From Emmonsiellopsis sp. PD_33 (lineage: Eukaryota; Ascomycota; Eurotiomycetes; Onygenales; Ajellomycetaceae): a DNA stretch of 64,000 nucleotides. The translations under genes were made by a program, and so were the position numbers. The notes under the pieces are model-generated. The model saw only the letters and a program-made list of their open reading frames with translations, was not told the DNA's origin and did not search any database. Below are positions 45,261 through 55,744 of the stretch, in pieces (position 1 is the stretch's first letter; every line of letters starts with the position of its first letter). The stretch lies in contig JANTQF010000056.1 of assembly GCA_032988165.1 (NCBI GenBank), forward strand, positions 1 through 64,000, given 5' to 3'.

Positions 45261-48200
45261 GGTGTGACCTAAGCTCAAATCTTCCGTCCTTGACCGGAGG
45301 ATCAGCTTTCCAGGAATTCCTAAGGGCAATAGACCGCATAATCGTTACGACCAAAAGCCGAGGAAAGGCATGGAGACGAGGCTCATATCATACCTATCAC
45401 ACATTAGAATTGGGTCTTGAAAGCTCTTCAAAGGGTAAAGTTGCCACAATATATAGCAGTAACTTACAATCAGGCACAATCCTTCCGGCTCCCTTTCGGT
45501 TTGCGCTATAACAAAAACTCACAGATAAAACAAAAGTCCTGCCCAGTGGAATACAATCGCGGTAACTATACAGGAATAAATTGAACAAGGCTGCCTAACC
45601 TCTTGGAGAGAAATAACAAAAGAGAAATGAAATAATGGCGTCAATTAAAAGAATAGTACAAATCCTGCTTTTAAGAGAAAAATCTTTTAACAGGAGTCAA
45701 GTATATCTGCGGCACAAACTATGAGGATGCTGGTTGTCAAAGGCACAATGCTGATTCTGCATGCATGCAACTCCGCCACACACGGCGGGGCCGTCTGGGC
45801 GCACGAGCAGGCAAGCTGTGGCTAAACCGACGTGGCAGGGGCCTAAAATACTCGAGGACGGCCACGTCAATGATTAGGCAAGGAATGCCATCATTATGCA
45901 GGGCGAGTTTCTGATGGCAGGTAGGAATGATCTAGGCGTTGGAACATAGGGCAAAATGTGACTTAATCTTGGCGCCGGAGAAGGGGGCGAAAAGACGAAA
46001 ATGATGTAGAAAATTGAGCACAAAAGTGCCATCGCGCTTCTCTTTTAAGGCCCAGAGAGGGGGACATTGTGCCCTAGCTTCTCGGACAAGGACTGGACAG
46101 GGGTCAAGGAGTCTGGCGCCTGTGAGCAATCAACCATGGGCCCTCACGCTGAGGGAGCGGGAGTGACTGGGGGAGGCTTTGGTTAGTGGAATCTCTAGTT
46201 CCTGCGACGAGTGGGAAGTAGAGTTACGGATAGCGGTGCGGTACGGAGCACGGCGACAAGGGGCATGCCCGCTAAGACTCGACCTTCCTGGCCTTGGGAT
46301 ACCAGCGGTGGCGACTCTTGGAGGGGATGGGGTCCACTGCGCAGGAGTCAAGCAGGCCCAATACCTGCAAGGACGAGACGCTGCAGGTGGTAAGGAAGCT
46401 GGACGCCGGGTTTCCCGCATTCTGATATGTTCACGGTGGTGCTATACAGTGGACACCAGTGGACATGCTGGGGAACGTTGGGGTCTGTGGCCTGCGAACA
46501 AGATAGAGGCGTTGGTTAACAGCATGGATCCCCCTCCTCGAGACGCGACAAGACCAATTCGAGCACTCAATCATATTGCAAGAAAGGTCCAGAAACACCG
46601 TTGGAGATTTGGATGGGGCAGATTCCACCTCAGCCAGTCAGTGGACGATGTTGGGTTGTTTGGCATTAGGATCTGTTTTTGCAGTGTTTCTCGTTTAAAG
46701 TCGAGGACGTCGAATCTTCTTTAGGGCTTTGGGGTCACGCGTGGAAACAACAGGACGACGCTGGACATAATCCAGCCCATCGCAATAATCCAAGCTCAAG
46801 AAGTTTACGATATCTCTACGATTTCCACGCCGATGACACTGGGTGCTGTGGACTTCCACCATTCATGCAACACACTCGAAGTCACAGGTCCAAGATACAA
46901 AGTCCCCGATATGCCCCTCCATAGGCTCTGGCGTTGTTACTCCACTCTGCCCTGCCCCGGAGCATGCACGCACGATCAGATCCTCTGCTCTGCGCTGCCT
47001 ATCGGCTTGCAGCATACAGTAGGAGAAGTCCGTGAGATCGTCCTGACAGACGGACTACTAAACGTGCCGTGCCGCCAGCAACCACTCGTCGTCTTCGGCG
47101 ATCCGTTTAATTTCGACAAGAGCTTTGAGGTGATGAAGTCTCTAGTTACATACCCAAGTTTCACTCTTCAGATGGCCCCCGCGAAACTGGGAACAAGTTA
47201 CCCCTCCAATTTGATATCGATAAGAGATAAAATCTGACTCGTCATCTTAATCGTCGCATTCAAAAAGCAAAGCCAGTGCAGCCATCTCCACGGGATAATC
47301 CCAAGGCTCTATACACATCTAGAACTCAAAGCACCAAATTCTGTCAAGATAGTGGGTATTTTGACGAATCCTTTTCAGGTCTGTGCGAAGCAAAAAAAAC
47401 TCTTCCATGCGAGGTTTCCGCGGGTTTTGCGCCTGTCAAGCATTCGCATAAACCTGGAATGCACATCGCAGATGGCGAGGATTCTTATTCGTGTGCTCAG
47501 GACCAGTCACATCACGAATCAGCCAAACGGTTCGATGATTCGCAGGCAGGGTTGTCCAACCTAAGAGTTAGCGTGGCGCAAGCATGCAACTGTCGTCCCT
47601 GGCTTTGCAAAATCGCAAGGATCTTGGTTATGCCTTCGATATATCTCGTCCCGCACAGCTTGGCACAATGGGGTGGAGAGTCGCCATACTTGCAGACGAA
47701 ATCTTGCCTTGCTCGGGCTCTGTTTCGTTGAAGAGAAGGCGCTAGGAATTTGACGGGCTTTTTAGTCTGGAGTCTTTCGACTCTCTCCATTTCCATCCAA
47801 GAGTCTCTGGTTTATTTTGGGATGGCGGACGAGGTGTATGTTTTCCCCAGAATAACAACCAAAGAAACGAAGGAGAGAAGGCAAATGGCGGCGAGTCTCT
47901 AGATATTTCCCGCCCCCTGGCAGAGTACAAGTAGAGCCGCTATCGCCTCTGCGGGTAAAAGGCAAGAGGAGAACGCCTTGCAAGTTCCAATGGCCAGGTT
48001 CCTAAAAATAAGCCTGCATTAATCCTCTGCACAATAGACATCAACGCAGCTGAAAACGGGCCTACCTTACCCACTCACTATGCATACTCGTTAGGAGATT
48101 TTATGTGGGGGTTCTCACCCTGTCTTGTTCTCTAGGAATAGCAAAAACATCACGCTGCCCGCATTATCCAATGGCGTAGCATATTCAGAGCTAGGAGAAT

Positions 48201-48954
48201 TATTAAATTTTCAGCAAGCCAGGGTGCCGCCCGAGTCATACCTTTATGCATCCTTCAGCAGATCAGCTCAGAATCTCATTGGGGGGGATATTGGCTCTTG
48301 AGATTGAGTTAAGCAATCCCCGTGATGAATGATCCCGCAGACGAAGGAGCTTACTCAATTTTGATTCCCCAGTTTCTTATCTGTCAGGAGAGAGCTTGAA
48401 CGGACAAGCGTCATTCCCTGACAGGGAGACGATAATAAGCGATTCCATACAAGGCGATATTCAGTTTACTTCTCCTAGCTCAGGTTTTATCCACGGAGTA
48501 GCTTTGTCTCCATTCAAATCATTATCCCTATTTTATCTAAATCCCCAGAATCAGACCAAAGTCAGATGAGAATATTCGCTTCCACTGCCGGAGATCCCCT
48601 GAGATCCAATGTCACGCACAGCTCGTCCGATTCGTCGCACTTTTTGAGCTTCTGACTATCAGCATATCACGTAGCTATGAAACGTACGATGCACGGGATG
48701 AAGCAGCCAAACACAACCTCCTATTACATCATTGCTACCGAGATGTTAGTTGTCCAATATCTTCCAGACTGCTCGAGTATACAAACCGCACAGCTATCTA
48801 GGAGACGCAACCCTGAGGGCTCGCTGGTTGCGTTCCAAAAACAGGACTTCAAAATAGAGGAAGAACTGCGAGATATTTTATTTACAGCAATGTTCCAAAA
48901 TAAAAAAATCCGGAGGAAGGAACAAAAAAAAGGAAAATGGAAAAAAAAAGAAAA
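45261..48954. other. Long intergenic region
   Basis: 3.7 kb without a convincing protein gene. Open frames at 46,179-46,724 and 46,833-47,237 have no recognisable domain, odd composition and no splice partners. The first kilobase on the left is the promoter of the large methyltransferase-like gene. Confidence 0.4.
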
Positions 48955-49042
48955 CGCCCACCCAGAGGCTCGAACTCTGGACATTTCGGTAACACTCTTG
49001 TTGTTAAAAGCCGAACGCTCTAGCCAACTGAGCTAGGCGGGC
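48955..49042 (-). tRNA. tRNA-Lys (UUU anticodon), 14-nt intron
   Basis: Minus-strand cloverleaf of 74 nt after splicing. The acceptor GCCCGCC pairs with GGTGGGC (one G-T). D-arm GCTC/GAGC, anticodon stem TTCGG/CCGAA with loop CTTTTAA (anticodon TTT), variable loop ATGTC, T-arm CAGAG-TTCGAGC-CTCTG. The 14-nt intron sits one base 3' of the anticodon, the universal position. CCA is not encoded. Confidence 0.95.
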
Positions 49043-49319
49043 AGTTGTCTGACAGACCACGCCTTTTTGACAACTCAAAAGGCCAGTTTTTTTTGACTAG
49101 CTGACTCATCACACCCACACTTGCGCCAAGGATTTGCAATATCAAAATGCCTTTCAAGGTCCGCTTCTACTTCGATAAAAGGAAAAATGATACATGCGCC
49201 CCGTATACCAATAATTTCACGGTTTCGAACGATATTATGACCTGATACGCTTGGCCACGGCATACCAAATACCCCAGCAAAAACCAAAGTCAAAAAATCA
49301 TTGAGCAAAAAGATCACAT
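49043..49319. other. Spacer between tRNA-Lys genes
   Basis: 277 bp on the 5' side of the proximal copy. No further gene seen. Confidence 0.4.
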
Positions 49320-49430
49320 CGCCCGCTCAGAGGCTCGAACTCTGGACTTTGAGGTATTCAATGAAAACTCGGAACAACGCCCTAATTTTTATTAAAAGCC
49401 ACACGCTCTAACCAACTGAGCTAAGCGGGC
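49320..49430 (-). tRNA. tRNA-Lys (UUU anticodon), 37-nt intron, stem mismatch
   Basis: Second minus-strand copy. The acceptor GCCCGCT/AGCGGGC is fully paired. D-arm GCTC/GAGC and T-arm CAGAG/CTCTG match the first copy. The anticodon loop is again CTTTTA with an intron after it, here 37 nt. The anticodon stem is TGTGG against CCTCA, leaving a T-T mismatch in the middle pair. Probably expressed, since box A and box B are perfect, but the mismatch and long intron could reduce splicing, so a decaying copy is possible. Confidence 0.85.
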
Positions 49431-50555
49431 ATTTAGTGATCGAAAAATTTTCCGCGGTGGCCATTTTCCTTCCAAGAGGCCTATAAGGCGCCTGAGTTCT
49501 GGTTAAAGCGATGCCCAACGGGTCACCCACGGGAATTCTATTTGGTGTTGCATAGATGTATCCCTGCGGGTACATCCGCCAATCTGCTCCGGGATAATAT
49601 GTACTTTTCAGCTGTGCAGGGACAGAGAGATTTCTTCTTGTTTCCAAGTTGCTTCCGACACTATGTGAAGCTGCATCCATTGAACCCGTCGAGTCACCTG
49701 CCAAGGTACTTACTCACCCAGCATTGTCGCTTGCAGATGGGTCTCTTTTTTCGGTACCTCCGATGTCATGCGTACACTACATTGACATGCATTTACTAAA
49801 ACGAGCAGCGGGATACTTTTGCTTGGGTCTGTGTATCGTCATCGACATCTGCGGGAACTATGTTGATCAACGGATAGCTAGTTAGTTAGGCGAACTAAGA
49901 AGTGCGCCTTGTTAAATTGCTGGAGATGAACCTCAAAAAAACGTCATGGTTGGCATTCGTGACTTTGAACGGATTCAAGTGCAATATATCAGCTGATCGG
50001 AGATTTAATTGCATAAGAGAGAGGCGTTTGATTAGATCCATTCATTGTAATGGATGTCATCTGCCACTCTGGATGCTCTCTGGCCTATCGTATCCAACAG
50101 CACCGTCCATCATACCTAGCTACGTCCCAATAGTTATACAAATTGGCTCCCTATCATAGAGCAAATTGCCCATATACTTCCTATGATACATTTTAAATGA
50201 CGTTTCTTTTCAGCCTGTTCCCTCCAACCTATGAAGCTGGCTTTGCGTGCGGTTTTATCCGATGAGGGCCCACCGCGGAAAAGACGCAAGGAGCGAAAAC
50301 GATAATAAATATGACAAGGAAGAAAAAAAAAAATCAATTAAATCAGAAGATGATAGTCAGCAAAATAAAACAAATGGTAAAACAAGGGAATAAAAGCCCA
50401 AGCCAGAAAACTCCATAGTACAGACAGACAGACCAACGGGGAAAAAAAGAAGGGCAAATGCCTAGCTCAAATCGAGAAAAGTCCTGAGTGACAGAAAACG
50501 AAATATCGAGAATATAGGACAGAGCGAATATTTTAGCCACTTGCACTGAACCCTC
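49431..50555. other. Intergenic region
   Basis: 1.1 kb between the tRNA pair and the 3' end of the SAP-domain gene. No gene or repeat recognised. Confidence 0.4.
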
Positions 50556-51413
50556 CTAACCAAACCGGTTCTTCCTCTTCTCCAAAGCGGCACGATCCCC
50601 CTCACTCCAGCCGTTTTCTTGCCGGGGGGCAGGCGCAGGTCCTCTGCGTCCGCCTCTTCCTCCCTGGCGACCTCTACCCCGTCCTCTAAAATCCCGTCTC
50701 TTTCCTCCACGGCCACCACTTTCTCCATCATCGCCACCACGACCCCGCTTTCTTGGCCGGTCCGATGAGAGTGCCTGATCGAGACCCTTTACACTTATAG
50801 TTCCATCTTCCGCAGCTGTGCCAAACCGCTTTGCGCGTTCCAACGCCTTCTTAGTTTCCTCCAGCGCAGTCGCCGTGTCCTCCACTATTCCAAACTTCTC
50901 GGCGCGGGCTTTGCGTTTCGCAAGTTCGGCTTCCAGATCCGTCTGCGCAAGACCTATACTATAATCGACAGCTGGTTTCTCTTCACCCTTTTCCTCGGCC
51001 TCTACGGCAGTACCATTCTCTCCCTCTGGAGCAGCCGCCGCATCCCCACCGGCAGTCGTGTCCTCGCTGGCTCCAACCTTCAAGTCGTGGGTGGTGGAGG
51101 GATCGATATCGACCTTCTGGTTCTCAACAACCGTGGGGTTGGGGACCTGCTTGATTTCGGTCGCAGCAGCGGTGCTAGCGGTTGTTTGCGCGGGTGCGTC
51201 GGGTGCGGGCGCATCATCCTCCCAATCGATTTCATCCTCAACGGCACCTGTCTTCGCGGGCGCAGCTGTAGTCGTAGCTTTGCTAGCTTCGGTCTTGTCT
51301 GCTTCTTGAAGACGGGCGACCATGTCTGCCTTTTTGCCTGTGTAGGGGAGGGAGCGGGACTTGAGGATCTCAATGAGCTCCGCGTTGGTCTTTTTGCTGT
51401 ATTCGACGGCCAT
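50556..51413 (-). CDS. SAP-domain mRNP biogenesis protein, Tho1/CIP29-like
   Basis: Single-exon gene for 285 residues. An N-terminal SAP domain (about residues 5-40: K-K-T-N-A-E-L-I-E-I-L-K and Y-T-G-K-K-A-D-M-V-A-R-L-Q) binds nucleic acid. A long acidic, Ala/Pro-rich linker with D-E-I-D-W-E-D-D follows, then R-x-x-K-F-G repeats (R-A-E-K-F-G, R-A-K-R-F-G) and a final K-N-R-F-G, the (K/R)RFG-type helix-binding motifs that contact Sub2/UAP56 in Tho1/SARNP. A Gly/Arg-rich RGG segment (R-G-R-G-R-G-R-Q-G-G-R-G-G-R-R-G) precedes the end, typical of RNA binders. Expected role: co-transcriptional mRNP packaging and export in the nucleus. A 16-bp CACGTG palindrome lies about 380 nt upstream. The assignment rests on domain order. 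Confidence 0.88.
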   Translation of the reverse strand: MAVEYSKKTNAELIEILKSRSLPYTGKKADMVARLQEADKTEASKATTTAAPAKTGAVEDEIDWEDDAPAPDAPAQTTASTAAATEIKQVPNPTVVENQKVDIDPSTTHDLKVGASEDTTAGGDAAAAPEGENGTAVEAEEKGEEKPAVDYSIGLAQTDLEAELAKRKARAEKFGIVEDTATALEETKKALERAKRFGTAAEDGTISVKGLDQALSSDRPRKRGRGGDDGESGGRGGKRRDFRGRGRGRQGGRGGRRGPAPAPRQENGWSEGDRAALEKRKNRFG

Positions 51414-51792
51414 TGTGACGGTTGCGGAAGTGAGGAAGGATAAAGATGTGAGGGTGGAGCTGTAATGCAGTAGACGGAGACGCGATTGAGTAGGGGTAAT
51501 CGAGGATGCGCTGGCTTATCGTGGATTCTTCAAATGCGCCAGGGAAGTGTTCCGGTTGAGGTTGAGGTGAGGGAGATTCAGCAGGTTTATGTTCGCATGG
51601 CAGTGTTAAGTGAAAAAAGGAAGAATAAAGAGAGACAGAGAAATGAAGAGGTTTGGAGTGGACAAAGGTCGATGGTAGAGTTGAACAAGATGGATTGTCC
51701 GGTCTTGATGCGCGGTTCTCTCCAGAAATTCTCCTGATTCCATCGCGTCACGGTCGAGTTCTGCCTAACCAGAAATGGAAGTGGCTGGTATC

Positions 51793-51808
51793 TGCATCAC
51801 GTGATGCA
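51793..51808. promoter_or_regulatory. 16-bp palindrome with CACGTG core
   Basis: TGCATCACGTGATGCA is a perfect palindrome, about 380 nt upstream of the SAP-domain ATG. The TCACGTGA core is the binding site type of bHLH/Cbf1-like factors. Occupancy is not known. Confidence 0.5.
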
Positions 51809-52552
51809 TATTGACGCTTAGTCATCTTTCCCTTCGCATGGATCGCAGCATAAAATCCAAGTTAAGACAACAACAACAGTCTGACAATCATACAAAATGA
51901 TTAAACAACTTCGAAGAGCCGTCTATATTAACCAGTATCCTATCAATCTACCCCGTTCCATACAAATTAAGGCCCGCACACCACCTTGAAGTCACATTAC
52001 CAAAATGACACCGAGCGAAGGGTTCCCCCTGCAGCCACTCACCGTCCAGAAACGCCCCCTGTCCATTCACACCCCCCTCCCGACTTCACCACCACTCTTC
52101 CCGGCAATGTAAATGGTTAATGGCCGTGGGCCATCTGAAAAAGAAGCTCGGTTAGCGCAAGGGAGAGGAAGCGGCCTGTGTTCCCCCCCTCCCTTTCCGA
52201 CAAACAACCTTGCTAAGGTTGGAGAATCTAGATGCGCTCCGAGTAGGAAAGGGGAGGAAATATGTGGTAGGTAAGGTAGGTCAAAAAAATTATCGGAAAA
52301 ATAAGGTGTGTGTGTTATGCATTATGGGTGTGTGCCCGGATGTGATGCACAGGGTATTTTCATCTCTCTGATTGCATGTTGCCAGAAATCTAGATCTTGA
52401 GGAATCAAAAGGGATAGGGTCTGGATTCAATGTTTGCGGACTCTGGTTTAATCATAGGGAGTTATTTGGAATATTTCCCATCGTCAAAATTCGACTTCTC
52501 ACATTATTCCAACACTCACGCAGGACATACAATATAGGTGGGATATTCTCAA

Positions 52553-52575
52553 CCCCCCCCCCCCCCCCCCCCCCC
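52553..52575. repeat. Homopolymer of 23 C
   Basis: A single uninterrupted run (8 plus 15 C) flanked by CTCAA and ATAAC. The opposite strand is a G-tract able to form quadruplex structure. Length is prone to sequencing error. Confidence 0.7.
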
Positions 52576-53521
52576 ATAACAACAACCCATTTCTCTTCGC
52601 TTTGACCCATTCATCCCACCCGCGATTCCCGCCATCTACCTAACCCGCATAGTTAGCTTGAATCCCTCCAAACTTGAAGAATCCCCCCCCCAAAAAATCC
52701 CCATCTCACAGCCCATCCATCGGTGTCTCCGTCCACCTCGCTCGCCCCTTGCACAGCGCGCGAAACAAACAAAGCTGAAAATCTCAAAACTTTTGCCATA
52801 ATGCATACGTCAACGGAGAATTTCCGTAGATCCATTCTTTATATAACGAACTGCCCCTCTCAACGTTCAACACGTGTCAAGGCGTGGCAAGGGGGACGTT
52901 ATGCATGCAACTTTTATGCCCTGTTGGGCTGAGCCAGCTGCGCCACATTTTGGTGGCTGAGGGGGATTTTGTTTTTTTTTTAACCCATATCACGTGCTCT
53001 TGACAACGCAGCAGCAGCGGTGGGTTCAGGGGGTCAATGACGGTATGGAAAATATGAAATGGGCATCTTGAGGTGAGGAGCGAGAAAGGGTGACTGGGGG
53101 GGTATAGCAGGGAATTGTAGGTGGGAAAATGGTACGTCAGAATTTGGATTGTTTTTTTGTGAAAGTATTCCTTTGCCAATTTCCTGGTTATCTGCAATAG
53201 AAAACCCGTAAAATAAACGCCTGTGGGATAAACAAGAGAAAGATGATATATGTACGGAACGTGAGAGGGCAAAACCGTGAAAATGGAGAACGAGTACAAA
53301 AATGTGAAAAGGAAAGGACAAAGACCTTTTAGAACAAGCCCACTAGTTCCGTTGTATTAGCATCAGAAACAGAGATGTAGCCCTGCGATGAAACACGAGC
53401 AACAAAGGGGCTGAGGCAGAACTATGTCGCGCAAGTGAGAACCGGAAGAGAGTAGAAGAAAAGAAAAGATTATACAAAGCACAAGACCTAGAAGTGATCA
53501 GAGTAATCATCCATCCGCTTC

Positions 53522-55744
53522 TCATTTGCCGACCTTGGTCTTCTTCTTCGGTCTGTCTTCTTCCTCCTCATCGCCAACTTCCGCATCATCATTGTCAGCA
53601 TCGTCCATTTCGACGTCGCTTCCGCTTCCGCTACCACTGCTCTCATGTGCCGAGTCGTACTCTTCCGCGACATCAGACTCCGAGTCTGCTTGGAAGTCCT
53701 CATCCACGGATTCCTCGTCTTCATCGGCAGAGCCGCGGTCATTTCCAGCAGCTACTTCCTCATCGCTAGACCCGCCAAGGTCATCGTTGTCGAGAGCCGC
53801 GGCGATTAGTGCAGAAGACTAAAGAATACATTAGTATATCTCACTCTCTCATTAAACGCTGGAGAAATAGATCCGCAAAGGAAAACTTCACTCACATCGT
53901 CGGCCATCTCATTCTTAAATCTGATATTCTTCGCCTTAAAGAACTCTTCCAGCGGTTGTTGCTCCTCACTGTACCATAGTTAGTAGACTGACCACAATAT
54001 CTCACAAAGAGCGATCTAAGGGATATACCGATTGATATTGCTGAACTGATGTTCTCCCAATCCTCCTTTAAGGGTCATCGTGATATCAAACGTTCGGCTG
54101 GCGGAGATCGCACCACCAACGCGGGACATGGTGATGACGGAGATATTCTCGATTTGGACGTAGGTAGCGGGTTTGGGCACAAACATGAAGCTCTTATCCA
54201 AGCAGAATAATAGACCTTCGTTCGCTTTAATGGAGCACTTGACGCCGGAGTGACCATGGTGGCTATATCTCGGGTCAGTTTTTCTGGTTCTGGAAGTTCC
54301 ACTGGGTGAATTGGGTATAGAAGAATTTGGGCCTGAACTTTTGCCACGGGGCTGGGAGAGGGATTGAGATAAAGCGGCTGCTGACCTGACGAAATCTCTT
54401 GACGGCATGACGACCTTCTTTCCTGAAAGGCCACGGAATACTTTCGTTACGACCTGATGGATGGGTTCCTCGTAATGGGCCTCTAATTTGTCCTTGTAAC
54501 GGGTTTGGAGTAGGTCACTATGGATCGCCACTTTGTTAGTGTCGTTGCGTTCCAATGTCGGAGAACGAAATTATATACTCAGTCATGTTTAGATCAATGC
54601 TGATCTCATCATCCAACTTCAACTGCATGACAAGGAACGGATATCTCGTTTGACCTTGTCGAAGAGGAGGGTCCAAGCCTAGAGTAATTAAGGTATGGGT
54701 ATCGTCATTCTTCGGCAATAAGAAGAATTTCTTGATCGACTGATACTGAATCTTATAGTCATATGTTTTGCCACGTAATCTGAACGAGCTTTCGTACATG
54801 TCGATGTCGAATCGTCCTCTATGTCGATGTCAGCAAATCATTCTCCAACCAGGGATGGTAGGCGAAAATACTGACCTTGGAGTGAGATGCAACACATCCA
54901 GGAATGTCGCGAATGTATCTCCAGCGACGTCTCCGATCTCAGCCTTATCCATCAATGTCTCGTAGAATAGATTCGCCGCATTTTGTTCCTCAGGCTCTTC
55001 GCCATCAACGCTCTTCTCGTCTCCTTCCTCGCCTTCCTTCTCCTTCTTGAGAGCTGTACCAGGAATGTAAAACCTCATCTCAACCAGTTCATCCCGACCG
55101 GCACCAGCTTTTCGTCCTCGGTTCTTGGTGCTGCCTTCTGATTGTCCATTTGTTCCATTGACCCCATCCGTAGGAAGCGAGAACTCAACGGCAACCTCGT
55201 TTTTACCCGCGAGATTCGTATTTGAGATCTCTGAGTATGGTATTTCGAACGCAGGCCGGTTCTGGACATTGAACGACAGCTCTGCTTTTGTAAATTCTGC
55301 CTTCCCCCAGTTCCAGCCTCGGAGCGCGTGTTCTCTGTTTTCGAGGTTGATGCCGTACCAGATCTTGAATGCTTTGCTCGTTCGTTCGAAATCCTAAGCA
55401 CGACAGGCGTTAGGAACGATTGAAATTGCCAGACAGAATCATATTGATTGCTTCATTCCATACCTCTTGTTCAAATCCATCAAGCTGAATGACACCAGAC
55501 GAGCGTGAAAGAATCTTCAGTTCATATCCTTTCGCCGCTCGACTCCATTGCGCTGCGCCGATGTTGCTGCTGTCGAGGGTAAAGGTGTCGCCACCGCCTG
55601 ATGGTCGCCAGCCCAAGCCGCTCTCCGCAAGCTTGCATTTGCCTGGCTGTTTCGATAAATCGAGGTATATATTTTCAAAGCTCTCCCTGTTTTGCGGTCA
55701 GCAAGAGAAACAACATCAAGCTTGTTGGCGGTGTAAACGCACAT
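53522..55744 (-). CDS. pob3: FACT complex subunit Pob3 (SSRP1 family)
   Basis: Histone chaperone subunit working with Spt16 during transcription and replication in the nucleus. Eight exons, minus strand: 55743-55744, 55464-55686, 54876-55393, 54579-54818, 54386-54517, 54029-54262, 53896-53968 and 53522-53818, total 1,719 nt and 572 residues, the usual fungal length. Exon 1 contributes only A and T of the start codon; the donor GTGCGT uses the G of the genomic ATG, and splicing restores ATG as AT+G, giving M-E-S-F-E-N-I-Y-L-D-L-S as in relatives. Order: N-terminal domain (Y-L-D-L-S-K-Q-P-G-K-C-K-L-A), two PH-like middle modules (F-K-I-W-Y-G-I, L-T-P-R-G-R-F-D-I), and from about residue 475 a strongly acidic tail. 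No HMG box, as usual in fungi. The intron at 54263-54385 (123 nt) lacks an in-frame stop. Confidence 0.93.

Larger units (their letters stand above)
51414..53521. other. Intergenic region between tho1-like and pob3
   Basis: 2.1 kb holding the promoter of the SAP gene and the 3' region of pob3. Notable: the palindrome at 51,793-51,808 and a run of 23 C at 52,553-52,575. No gene seen; short open frames look random. Confidence 0.45.

Noticed and set aside
46179..47237. Two plus-strand frames of 181 and 134 codons
   Set aside because: No recognisable domain, no signal peptide, frames differ and no clear intron joins them; kept as non-coding.
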